Assembly (NCBI GenBank): GCA_020850375.1 | Contig: JADZET010000291.1 | Location: forward strand, 1-8,530 | Length of the DNA stretch: 8,530 bases | Direction: 5' to 3' | DNA from: Phycisphaeraceae bacterium | Lineage (GTDB): Bacteria; Planctomycetota; Phycisphaerae; Phycisphaerales; Phycisphaeraceae | Shown here: positions 1-6,134 of the stretch, in pieces | Layout: each line of letters starts with the position of its first letter | How positions within the stretch are numbered: the first letter of the stretch is position 1 | Translations under genes and position numbers: made by a program | The notes under the pieces: model-generated | What the model was told of the DNA's origin: nothing | What the model saw: the letters and a program-made list of their open reading frames with translations, nothing else | The model's database searches: none

Positions 1-614
1 ACCGCCTGATCACCGTCGACGCTCGCTTCCACGGCCAGACGACCAACCCCGGCGACCCGCAGATCCTCCACAGCGAGCTGGCCAAAGACCTCGCAGCCCT
101 CTGCGACAAGCTGGGCGTCCGCCGGGCTCACTTCCTGGGCATCTCCTCGGGCGCGATGCAGCAGTTCCACCTGGCGTTGGGACGGCCCGACCTGGTCCAA
201 TCCATGACGCTGGTCGTCGGCACGCACATCTTCGACGACTACGCCAAGCAGGCAGTCAGGGAGATCGCGGCCAACAATCGCGCCAGATTCCTCGCCGAAC
301 CGCTCGACGATCCCACCAGGCAGGCCCGCCGGCTCAAGATGAACGACCAGTGGGAGGGCTCGGTCATGGCGCCCGGTGATCACGCCCACACCCCCGCCCA
401 GCTCCGCACGATCACGGCCCCGGCCCTGATCGTCCACGGCGACCGCGACGTCTTCTTCCCCGTCCGCATCGCCACGGAGATGTACACGTCCCTGCCCAAC
501 GCCGAGCTGTGCGTCCTGCCTCGCTGCGGGCACGAGGTGCCGGATCGCTTCGCCGGCTTCTTCGTGCAGATCGTGCTGGATTTCCTGGGATGCAACCCCA
601 TCGTCAAGGCCTGA
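1..614 (+). CDS. alpha/beta hydrolase, copy 1 (5' end outside window)
   Basis: Partial gene; codons begin at base 3 and 203 residues are visible. It aligns without gaps to residues 49-251 of the downstream copy, with about 28 differences counted by eye (about 86% identity). The nucleophile elbow G-I-S-S-G, the acid in HGDRD and the histidine in CGHEVP are all present, so the catalytic triad is intact. The family hydrolyses esters, lactones or similar bonds, normally in the cytoplasm; the substrate cannot be told. The oddity is the segment after the strand holding the first conserved Asp. The usual DxRGxGxS reads DARFHGQT here, against DWRGHGQS in copy 2, so the conserved Gly and Ser are lost. 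The oxyanion HG motif lies upstream of the window. Copy 1 may be drifting in function or specificity. Downstream is a 136-nt gap holding a decayed duplicate of another gene's end. Confidence 0.9.
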   Translation, partial: RLITVDARFHGQTTNPGDPQILHSELAKDLAALCDKLGVRRAHFLGISSGAMQQFHLALGRPDLVQSMTLVVGTHIFDDYAKQAVREIAANNRARFLAEPLDDPTRQARRLKMNDQWEGSVMAPGDHAHTPAQLRTITAPALIVHGDRDVFFPVRIATEMYTSLPNAELCVLPRCGHEVPDRFAGFFVQIVLDFLGCNPIVKA

Positions 615-680
615 GCCCGCGGCGCACGTCAGGTCGACCCGATGACCACGCTGTCGCGGGGGAAGTCGGCGTGGCGCGAC
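615..680 (-). pseudogene. decayed copy of the 3' end of the 1521-2489 gene
   Basis: The 70 bases after copy 1 (611-680) align without gaps to 1503-1572 at about 50 of 70 identical positions. The second stretch contains the stop codon and last codons of the minus-strand Ig/concanavalin-like gene. The stop equivalent (tca on the plus strand) is kept at 629-631. Reading the minus strand in the corresponding frame gives HADFPRDSVVIGST then stop, against HHTDITYGNVIIEPA then stop in the intact gene. Similarity fades after about 680. This is the scar of a tandem duplication that included the hydrolase and the tail of its convergent neighbour. The tail had no function and has diverged faster than the hydrolase. 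The stretch is too short to encode anything itself. Confidence 0.6.
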
Positions 681-714
681 GGGCGGATCGAAACGTCACG
701 CCCCTGTCTGACGA

Positions 715-723
715 TGATAGAAT
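715..723 (+). promoter_or_regulatory. extended -10 promoter candidate for hydrolase copy 2
   Basis: TGATAGAAT is an extended -10 element: TG, one base, then TAGAAT, which matches TATAAT at 5 of 6 positions. It lies 28 nt before the start codon at 751 and would give a leader of about 20 nt. There is no good -35 at 16-18 nt upstream (around 695-700), which an extended -10 does not strictly need. If real, copy 2 has its own promoter and is not only read through from copy 1. Confidence 0.4.
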
Positions 724-750
724 CAGAGTTCTTTCCCAAGGAACCCACCC

Positions 751-1506
751 ATGCCCAAGATCCCCGTCCGCGACATCGAGATCAACTACGAAGAGCACGG
801 CGTCGCCGATGGCGAGCCTCTGATGATGATGCATGGGTTTGGGGGCGCTCTCCGCGGGCTCGATCGGTTTCTCGAACCGCTGGGCGCCAAGCACCGGCTG
901 ATCACGGTCGACTGGCGCGGCCACGGTCAATCGACCAACCCCGGCGACCCCCAGATCCTCCACAGCGAGCTGGGCAAGGACCTCGCGGCCCTCTGCGACA
1001 AGCTCGGCATCCGCCGGGCCCACTTCCTGGGTTTTTCTTCGGGCGCCATGCAGCAGTTCCCCCTGGCGTTGGGACGGCCTGACCTGGTCCAGACCATGAC
1101 GCTGGTCATCGGCACGCACATCTTTGATGAGCACGCCCAGCAGAAGGTCTCCGAGATCGCGGCCAACCAGAAGGCCAAGTTCCTCGCCGAGCCGCTCGAG
1201 GACCCCGCCAGGCAGGCCCGCCGGCTGGTGATGAACCAGCAGTGGAAGGGCTCCGTCGTGGCCCCGGGCGATCACGCCTACACGCCGGCCCAGCTCCGCA
1301 CGATCACCGCGCCGGCCCTGATCATCCACGGCGACCGCGACGTCTTCTTCCCCGTCCGCATCGCCACGGAGATGTACACCTCCCTGCCCAACGCTGAGCT
1401 GTGCGTCCTGCCGCGCTGCGGGCACGAGGTGCCGGAACGATTCGCCAATTTCTTCGTGCAGATCGTGCTGGATTTCCTGGGGCGAAACCCCATCGTCAAG
1501 GCCTGA
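751..1506 (+). CDS. alpha/beta hydrolase, copy 2 (complete)
   Basis: 251-residue single-domain alpha/beta hydrolase, a normal length for the family, with no signal peptide, so cytoplasmic. In order: oxyanion motif HGFGG (28-32), D54-W-R-G-H-G-Q-S61, nucleophile elbow GFSSG with Ser96, acid Asp197 in HGDRD, and catalytic His225 in CGHEVP. All triad members are present. A lid-like variable segment lies about 124-182. The start at 751 is supported by AAGGAA at 738-743, 7 nt upstream. The layout resembles small esterases, haloperoxidase-like or 3-oxoadipate enol-lactonase-like enzymes, but no pathway partner is adjacent, so the substrate is unassigned. It is the downstream member of a tandem pair and is convergent with the next gene, with only 14 nt between the stop codons. 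Confidence 0.93.
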   Translation: MPKIPVRDIEINYEEHGVADGEPLMMMHGFGGALRGLDRFLEPLGAKHRLITVDWRGHGQSTNPGDPQILHSELGKDLAALCDKLGIRRAHFLGFSSGAMQQFPLALGRPDLVQTMTLVIGTHIFDEHAQQKVSEIAANQKAKFLAEPLEDPARQARRLVMNQQWKGSVVAPGDHAYTPAQLRTITAPALIIHGDRDVFFPVRIATEMYTSLPNAELCVLPRCGHEVPERFANFFVQIVLDFLGRNPIVKA

Positions 1507-1527
1507 ACCGGTGTCGCACGTCAGGCC
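1500..1527. terminator. inverted repeat spanning two convergent stop codons
   Basis: GGCCTGA (1500-1506) and TCAGGCC (1521-1527) are perfect 7-bp inverted arms around a 14-nt loop, which itself contains GTG/CAC. Each arm includes the stop codon of one of the convergent genes. With 14 nt between the genes, this is the only place for a shared bidirectional transcription barrier. It lacks T-tracts, so it is not a classical intrinsic terminator. A similar structure (with one G-T pair) survives after copy 1 at 608-635. Confidence 0.35.
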
Positions 1528-2489
1528 GGCTCGATGATGACGTTGCCGTAGGTGATGTCGGTGTGGTGAGCGACCAGCAGCGCGCTGCCGGCGGCGAGCT
1601 CGCCCGCCTGCCCATCGCCCTCGATCATCCACGCGTCCGGCTCAGCCTCGCCGTCGGCCCAGTACTTGGCGGCATACCGGCTCGTCGCGTTCGGGCGCGA
1701 CTGCACGCGGAACTTGGTCATGTAACGCCGGCCAAGCTCCACGCGGAAGCTGCCGTCGTTGGTGGCGATGTGCCCGCCGCGACCGCCGGTGATGAACGCC
1801 CGCCGGTCCTGATGCTCACGCAGCCAGCCGTAGAACGACAGCCCGCCGAGCGGGTTCCACCCCCGCCGCGGCCGCATGTCGCCCCAGTCGTAATGCCCCT
1901 GCCACCGCAGCAGCACGCCCGCCGATTGGCCATAGCTCGGCCAGCGGAACGACGCGGGGCAGTCGCTGAAACCGTGGAACGTCACCGGCAGCGTCACCTG
2001 GTAGTCCGTCCAGCGCATGTCGCCGAGCGCCACGACTCGGTCGTAGTGCAGCTCGACCGGCCGGACGCCGCCGGGCTCGAGCCGCCAGAGGCCGTCGACG
2101 ACCTGGGCCACGTCGTTGATGTTCTTGGACGTGCTCCAGTCGATCGTCATCGGCAGCGGCGCCGCCGGCCCGAGCTGGACGTGCAGCCTGATGATCGCCT
2201 CCGCCTCGTCGCCGTCCATGTCGTTGGCGACGATCCGCAGCGTGTGCTCGCCCTCGGCCAGCCCCTCGGTATCGAGCTCGATGTTGAAGTCGCCCAGCGA
2301 CCGCAGCCGAAACGCCGTCGGCCCCATCGGCAGCGGGTTCATCTCGCCCTTGAGCCCCCACCGCACGGAGCTGACGCCCACGGGGCTCGTGGCACGCCCC
2401 AGGATGTTGATGTACTTCTGCGGCGTGCCGTGATGGCCAAACCGCTGCTCGGACCCGTACCAGACGTCGACGCGCAGCTCTCGACTCAT
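1521..2489 (-). CDS. Ig-like plus concanavalin A-like domain protein
   Basis: 322 residues with the start chosen at 2489. AGGAG at 2499-2503 sits 9 nt upstream, and the protein motif (SRELRVDVWYGSEQRFG) begins there. An in-frame upstream ATG at 2576 would overlap the preceding gene and add a non-conserved stretch. Residues about 5-105 look like a beta-sandwich, Ig-like domain (PQKYINILGR, LGDFNIELD, GEHTLRIVANDMDG). Residues about 115-322 look like a concanavalin A/LamG-type jelly roll, with many Trp and Tyr and strands such as GVLLRWQGHYDW, YMTKFRVQSR and SALLVAHHTDITYGNVII. Such folds usually bind or cut carbohydrates. No signal peptide or lipobox is seen at this start, so it may be cytoplasmic or exported by another route. 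I cannot assign a ligand. It is the last gene of the minus-strand group, 65 nt after the GFA gene. Confidence 0.85.
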   Translation of the reverse strand: MSRELRVDVWYGSEQRFGHHGTPQKYINILGRATSPVGVSSVRWGLKGEMNPLPMGPTAFRLRSLGDFNIELDTEGLAEGEHTLRIVANDMDGDEAEAIIRLHVQLGPAAPLPMTIDWSTSKNINDVAQVVDGLWRLEPGGVRPVELHYDRVVALGDMRWTDYQVTLPVTFHGFSDCPASFRWPSYGQSAGVLLRWQGHYDWGDMRPRRGWNPLGGLSFYGWLREHQDRRAFITGGRGGHIATNDGSFRVELGRRYMTKFRVQSRPNATSRYAAKYWADGEAEPDAWMIEGDGQAGELAAGSALLVAHHTDITYGNVIIEPA

Positions 2490-2554
2490 GGGATAGCGCT
2501 CCTGCCCGGATGGGGAACAGGTGTAGCGGGCTGCTGACTGCGAAGCAAATCCGT

Positions 2555-3058
2555 CTATTGAACGGGCGTGATCCACTCGAGCCTGTACTGAGCGAACACG
2601 TCCTCTCTGGGCGTGAACGCTTTGGGATCATCCAGGCTGCCGAGGGTGACGTCGATCTCGCGCTCAGCCCGCCCACCGTCGCCCAAGTACGAGATCGGCG
2701 TGCCGCACTTGGGGCAGAATGTCCGCGTGCCGCCGCAGCCGTCGCAGCTCGCCTTGGGGTACTGGCCCGAGCGGACTTCCACCAGCTTGCCCTGCGTGAG
2801 CCTGAAGTCCGCCGTCCTGACCGTCACCCAGGGCAGCGCGCCGGCCCCCGACGATTTCTTGCAGCCGGGGCAGTGGCAGACCGTCACGTTCAGCGGATCG
2901 CCCGTGATCTCGTACCGGATATGGCCGCAGAAGCAGCCGCCTGCGTACGTCATCGGAGTCTTCTCCTGTGCCGGGGCCTGCCCGGTGGTGTCCGTCGTCC
3001 TGGAAACGCCTGCACATCCCACAAGACCCATCGCCACGAGCATGATGATTCGGTGCAT
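2555..3058 (-). CDS. GFA/CENP-V-family zinc protein with lipoprotein signal
   Basis: 167 residues from 3058. The GFA-family zinc pattern is complete: C42-x-C44, C61-x-C63-x2-C66 (CHCPGC) and C115-x2-C118 (FCPKCG), plus an extra pair C105-DG-C108. Family members are glutathione-dependent formaldehyde-activating-like enzymes that are usually cytosolic; their true substrates are mostly unknown. Here residues 1-15 form a lipoprotein signal: MHR, a hydrophobic core, and lipobox L12-V-G-C15. A Ser/Thr/Pro/Gln-rich linker (about 16-35) follows before the core starts at M36-T-Y-A-G-G-C. GAGGA near 3065-3069 supports the start at 3058, 6-7 nt away. However, AGGAG at 2963-2967 lies 9 nt before the internal ATG at 2953 (M36), which would give a normal 132-residue cytosolic protein. 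The family call is firm; which start is used, or whether both are, is open. Confidence 0.9.
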   Translation of the reverse strand: MHRIIMLVAMGLVGCAGVSRTTDTTGQAPAQEKTPMTYAGGCFCGHIRYEITGDPLNVTVCHCPGCKKSSGAGALPWVTVRTADFRLTQGKLVEVRSGQYPKASCDGCGGTRTFCPKCGTPISYLGDGGRAEREIDVTLGSLDDPKAFTPREDVFAQYRLEWITPVQ

Positions 3059-3129
3059 GATCTTTCCTCGATTGAACACTCGGATGCTTTGAAAGGTTCC
3101 GACGCTCGCCTGATCCCGTGGAGTTGAGG

Positions 3130-4416
3130 TCACATCGCCTGGCGGGCACGTTCGATATGAACCGCCGCTTGCACTTCCAGGGCCGCCATCTGGTCAACCA
3201 CGTCGGCTAGTCTCTCTCTTCCAGCGGCGGAGCTGAAGGCCTGCGAGCTGGTGTCCGCGATGGCAAGCTTGCGCAGGACCTGCTCGTAAAGATCCGCCGC
3301 CGTGTGCAAGGGGTCAGCGACCTTCTTCCCATGACGGTCAGCCATCCGGCGCAGGTAAGGCGAAGCGCTCTTTCGATTGCGCGTCGTGCAGCCGACGATG
3401 TTGGCGCTGTAATGGGCGGGGCCACAGCGCTGGCCCTCGCGCAGCAATTGCGACCAAAGCGCGAACGCCCCTTGACCGCTGAGGTAGGACGAGGATCGCT
3501 CAAGGGGACAGGCCTCGCTTGCCCCGTCGCCCCAGCGGTCCTGGTGCAACTGGATGATGAACGTCAGGCTCTGGGCATCCGCTTGCAGGCGGTCCATGGG
3601 CTGAACCGGCTCGCCAGGAACAATGACATTCCACGGATAATGGCCCAGCCGGACGATCTGTGCCACGTCGGAGCAGACGATCTGCCCCAGCAGCGGCGGC
3701 GATCCCTCATCACACCCGGTGATCACCCAGATGTCGTGCTCAACGCCCACGACGGGCCGGCAGGCCTGAAGTGCACGCGTCACCGAGGCGTGGTGGTAAC
3801 GCTGGTAATGCCGGCTCTCGTCCGCGCGGTACTCCGCCTCGTGCAGGGGCAACGTGGTCAACGTCACGCCATGGGCGCGTCCCAGGAAATCCAGCCGCAG
3901 CAGCGCCCCCCACGAATCGAGAGGCCACCACCCCAGGTCCAGTTCCTTGACCTCCGCGCCATAGGGCGTGAGCGTCCGATCAGCCTGCAGGATGAACGCC
4001 AGGCCGCTGTCGCCCGCCACGGTGTCGTCGTCGCACGACGCGCCGCAGTAGCTCATGACCATCTGGTAAGCGCGGGCAAATCGATTGCCGCCCCTGCGGC
4101 CGGTCGGCGGGTTCGGCAGCAGATAAGCATCCGACGCCGCGGGCTGATGCGAACTGTCCAATGGCCGCATGCCGACGACGACCTGGCGGAATTGCTCCCA
4201 GCTCTTGAACCCATACAGCCGGGCCAGCGAGAACTGCACCTCCGCCAGCGTCACGTCCGCGGCCAGAACTTCCGCGTCGGTTGCGTCGACCAGTCGGTTC
4301 AAGTGCCTGAGCACGCCGCAGATGCTGGTATCGCCCGCGCGATGACGCTTGAGAATCGCCTTGGCCTCATTCTTGAGGTGTTCCAGATCGGGCCGGATCG
4401 GCAGGACATAAGACAT
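3130..4416 (-). CDS. BtrH/C39-like protein with N-terminal helical domain (cytoplasmic paralogue)
   Basis: 428 residues; the start at 4416 is backed by AAGGGAAG at 4423-4430, 6 nt upstream. Residues 1-82 form a charged helical domain (RPDLEHLKNEAKAILKRHRAGD, LAEVQFSLARLYGFKSWEQF) of a kind I recognise at the N-terminus of some ankyrin-repeat and other proteins from soil bacteria. Residues about 108-280 resemble the BtrH N-terminal/C39-like papain fold: SGLAFILQ (137-144), GWWPLDSWG (162-170), LDFLGRA (175-181), WVITGCD (230-236). The position where that fold carries the catalytic Cys (around 110-116, GNRFARA) has none, so it is probably not a protease. Residues about 365-428 are helical (LADVVDQMAALEVQAAVHIER). 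There is no signal peptide. It is paralogous to the next gene upstream, 87 nt away, and shares its leader motif. The function is unknown. Confidence 0.85.
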   Translation of the reverse strand: MSYVLPIRPDLEHLKNEAKAILKRHRAGDTSICGVLRHLNRLVDATDAEVLAADVTLAEVQFSLARLYGFKSWEQFRQVVVGMRPLDSSHQPAASDAYLLPNPPTGRRGGNRFARAYQMVMSYCGASCDDDTVAGDSGLAFILQADRTLTPYGAEVKELDLGWWPLDSWGALLRLDFLGRAHGVTLTTLPLHEAEYRADESRHYQRYHHASVTRALQACRPVVGVEHDIWVITGCDEGSPPLLGQIVCSDVAQIVRLGHYPWNVIVPGEPVQPMDRLQADAQSLTFIIQLHQDRWGDGASEACPLERSSSYLSGQGAFALWSQLLREGQRCGPAHYSANIVGCTTRNRKSASPYLRRMADRHGKKVADPLHTAADLYEQVLRKLAIADTSSQAFSSAAGRERLADVVDQMAALEVQAAVHIERARQAM

Positions 4417-4443
4417 GATAAACTTCCCTTTCGCGTGCCCCCA

Positions 4444-4456
4444 GGGCCTGCGAACA
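4444..4456 (-). repeat. shared leader motif, copy A
   Basis: TGTTCGCAGGCCC (minus strand) begins about 40 nt upstream of the start codon of the cytoplasmic C39-like gene and ends 28 nt before it. An identical 13-mer occurs at 5694-5706 ahead of the secreted paralogue, ending 27 nt before that start. Similarity continues down to the Shine-Dalgarno. It is either a duplicated regulatory element or simply part of the duplicated DNA. Confidence 0.55.
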
Positions 4457-4503
4457 TGGGCATACCGCGCGTCAACAAACGGGCCGCATCTGGTGGCTGT
4501 GTC

Positions 4504-5667
4504 TTACTCGATCGCGTCAATCACCCGCTCGACGTGCCCGATCGCCTCCAGTTCCAGCCTGGCGACCTGATCGACGTGGTCCGCCAATTGACGGCGTTTC
4601 TCCGCATCCTTGGAGATGTTCTGAGGGTCGATCAGCTTGACCTGTTCCAGCACCTTCTCGTAAGCAGCCGCGGCTGCGCGCAGTTCCTCGGCGGCCTGGC
4701 CCTGGCGACGCTCGGCAACGCCGCGCAGAAACGCCACCGCCGCCGCGCGGTTGTCCAGGAGGCTGCGCCTGACGTTGGCGTGATGCATGTCCTCGATCGG
4801 TTCGTCCATGTTGCGGAGCAATGCCGCCCAGGCCGCGTAAGCCTTCTGGCCGGTGAATCGGCGATGGCGCCATTGGGCTTCGGTCGGGCCGGCCTGATCG
4901 TGGGCCAAGGACACAGCGTGGCGCAGCGCGGCCAGGTCAGCCTGGTTGACGTCCATGGTGTCGAGTTGCTGGCCCAGCATGATCACGCCGAACGGCCAAT
5001 CCGCGGAGTAACCATCCTTCCCCTGGGCATCTACGGCGCATCGTCCCCATACCGGCGGCCGGTCGGCGGCGACATCCCTGTCATAGCCGGTGATCACAAA
5101 ACCGAAGTCCGCATCCGAGGGGCAGAATGTCACCAACGCAGGGCGGCCGGCATCGATCTGCCGCACCACGTCGGGATGGATCCGTTTCAGATAGGAATCT
5201 CGGATGTCATCTTTCGACTTCGGCCACTGAGCCGAGTCATAGAACGCACCAATTTCCCTCAACTCGTAATTCACCGCGCGGGACAGGAAATCGCGGTGTA
5301 GCTTGAGCCCCCACGGGTCCAGAGGCCACCATCCAGCATCGACCTTGCCCTCCCATTGCTCCTCGGTATCGACCTGGAGAATGAAGGCCAGGCCCGACAA
5401 GCCCATCAGCCGGTCGTAGGAGATCGGCGTGCCCGCGTGGGCGAGCAGTGTCTCAAGCCCGCGGATGTAGCCGTTGCCTTGACCCTTGGCGAGTGGAACG
5501 TCATCGATCCAGACCCGCCCGCCTTCGCGTTGCATGTGAGCTGGTTGCGACGAGGCGCCGGCCGCGCAGAACGCAACGGCCGCCACGGCAACCCACACGC
5601 TTGCCGGCCGCAGGAAACCACCAGGAACGAAGGCGACGTCGAGGCAATTGAAGAGAGATGCGAACAT
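4504..5667 (-). CDS. secreted BtrH/C39-like protein
   Basis: 387 residues from the ATG at 5667, chosen because AAGGAAGG at 5673-5680 lies 5 nt upstream and because a signal peptide begins there. A longer in-frame start at 5829 would begin inside the promoter and add non-conserved residues. Residues 1-40 carry an N-terminal hydrophobic segment (VWVAVAAVAFCAAG, about 24-37) and then Ala/Ser for signal peptidase I, so it is probably periplasmic or secreted. The C39/BtrH-like core has SGLAFILQ (91-98), AGWWPLDPWG (111-120), RDFLSRA (125-131) and GFVITGYD (189-196). The position expected for a catalytic Cys reads KGQGNGYIRG (61-70), so it is likely non-catalytic. A helical tail (about 305-387, LADHVDQVARLELEAIGHVER) matches the paralogue's tail. 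It is the first gene of the minus-strand group. The family function is unknown; binding a small ligand or peptide in a papain-like cleft is a guess. Confidence 0.85.
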   Translation of the reverse strand: MFASLFNCLDVAFVPGGFLRPASVWVAVAAVAFCAAGASSQPAHMQREGGRVWIDDVPLAKGQGNGYIRGLETLLAHAGTPISYDRLMGLSGLAFILQVDTEEQWEGKVDAGWWPLDPWGLKLHRDFLSRAVNYELREIGAFYDSAQWPKSKDDIRDSYLKRIHPDVVRQIDAGRPALVTFCPSDADFGFVITGYDRDVAADRPPVWGRCAVDAQGKDGYSADWPFGVIMLGQQLDTMDVNQADLAALRHAVSLAHDQAGPTEAQWRHRRFTGQKAYAAWAALLRNMDEPIEDMHHANVRRSLLDNRAAAVAFLRGVAERRQGQAAEELRAAAAAYEKVLEQVKLIDPQNISKDAEKRRQLADHVDQVARLELEAIGHVERVIDAIE

Positions 5668-5693
5668 GCATACCTTCCTTTTACATGCGTCCG

Positions 5694-5706
5694 GGGCCTG
5701 CGAACA
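5694..5706 (-). repeat. shared leader motif, copy B
   Basis: Identical 13-mer to 4444-4456, TGTTCGCAGGCCC on the minus strand, ending 27 nt upstream of the start at 5667. It lies inside the predicted untranslated leader that follows the promoter at 5801-5829, so it would be present in the mRNA. Confidence 0.55.
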
Positions 5707-5733
5707 CGGACTAAAAAGAAGGTTCAGATTGTC

Positions 5734-5763
5734 GGACGCGTCCATTGAAGGTGGACTAAGTCC
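5734..5763. promoter_or_regulatory. paired GGAC...GTCC palindromes in the leader
   Basis: GGACGCGTCC (5734-5743) is a perfect 10-nt palindrome. GGACTAAGTCC (5753-5763) is a palindrome around a central A. Both have the form GGAC, 2-3 bases, GTCC, with centres about 19.5 bp apart, close to two helical turns. They lie downstream of the promoter at 5801-5829 and upstream of the coding start. They could be a dimeric repressor site or parts of leader RNA hairpins. GGACTAA also recurs at 5708-5714. Confidence 0.3.
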
Positions 5764-5800
5764 TTCCCGCAGGCGGGGGGCGTCCTTCAACGCCTTGCCT

Positions 5801-5829
5801 GTTGTACCCCCACTTCTGCGGAGTGTCAA
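5801..5829 (-). promoter_or_regulatory. sigma70-like promoter for the minus-strand group
   Basis: On the minus strand, TTGACA (5829-5824, perfect consensus -35) is followed after exactly 17 nt by TACAAC (5806-5801, 4 of 6 to TATAAT). It faces the secreted C39-like gene and would leave a leader of roughly 125 nt before the ATG at 5667. This leader contains the GGAC/GTCC palindromes, a GGCGT/ACGCC hairpin near 5780-5795 and the shared 13-nt motif. Confidence 0.55.
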
Positions 5830-6097
5830 AGCTTTTTAGCAATCCCCTGCCAGACCATCGTAAACGGCAGCGCTCGGCGACGCTCACGCTGACCGTGGAA
5901 CCGTGCGTGGGCGCGTGGGTGATTGCTGCCCATGCACCACCAGCGATGTCGCGTCAAGGCATCATCACGCATGACCGGGGCGGAGGTTTTCCCCGCGACC
6001 AACACCGCAACACATTGCTTATTAGATACTTGCAGTGATCTTCCTCGCCGCTCCCCTTCTGGCACCCCCGTTGCCATGAACCATCCATCGCCCGGAG
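5830..6097. other. intergenic DNA, no gene seen
   Basis: 268 nt between the promoter of the minus-strand group and the repeat-rich block. Several short open frames exist on both strands, but none has a Shine-Dalgarno, a recognisable domain or a conserved partner. I see no tRNA, terminator with T-tract or mobile-element end. Composition is mixed, with an AT-richer spot at 6014-6030. Confidence 0.5.
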
Positions 6098-6132
6098 AAA
6101 AGACGCAGAGAGACGCCAGAGAGAAGAGAGAC
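6098..6132. repeat. purine-rich GACGCAGAGA-type short repeat
   Basis: The stretch holds overlapping near-copies of AGACGC and AGAGAGAC, about 30 of 35 bases being purines on the plus strand. Short tracts of the ACGCAGAGACGCAGAG type are, as I recall, common dispersed intergenic repeats in several environmental phyla. On the minus strand the same DNA would read as the familiar low-complexity SLCVFS-type peptide. It is not evidence of a gene. Confidence 0.45.
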
Positions 6133-6134
6133 CC

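Noticed and set aside
604..1632. Long minus-strand open frame across hydrolase copy 2
   Set aside because: It is exactly antisense to a gene with intact catalytic motifs, has low-complexity Arg/Gly/His-rich sequence, and arises from GC-rich third positions.
1401..2537. 378-codon plus-strand open frame
   Set aside because: It is antisense to the Ig/concanavalin-like gene and overlaps the end of hydrolase copy 2. The sequence is His/Arg/Pro-rich with no motif.
3304..5301. 665-codon plus-strand open frame across both C39-like genes
   Set aside because: It is antisense to two paralogues that share conserved motifs, Shine-Dalgarnos and a leader motif. The translated sequence has no domain and runs through the gap between the two genes.
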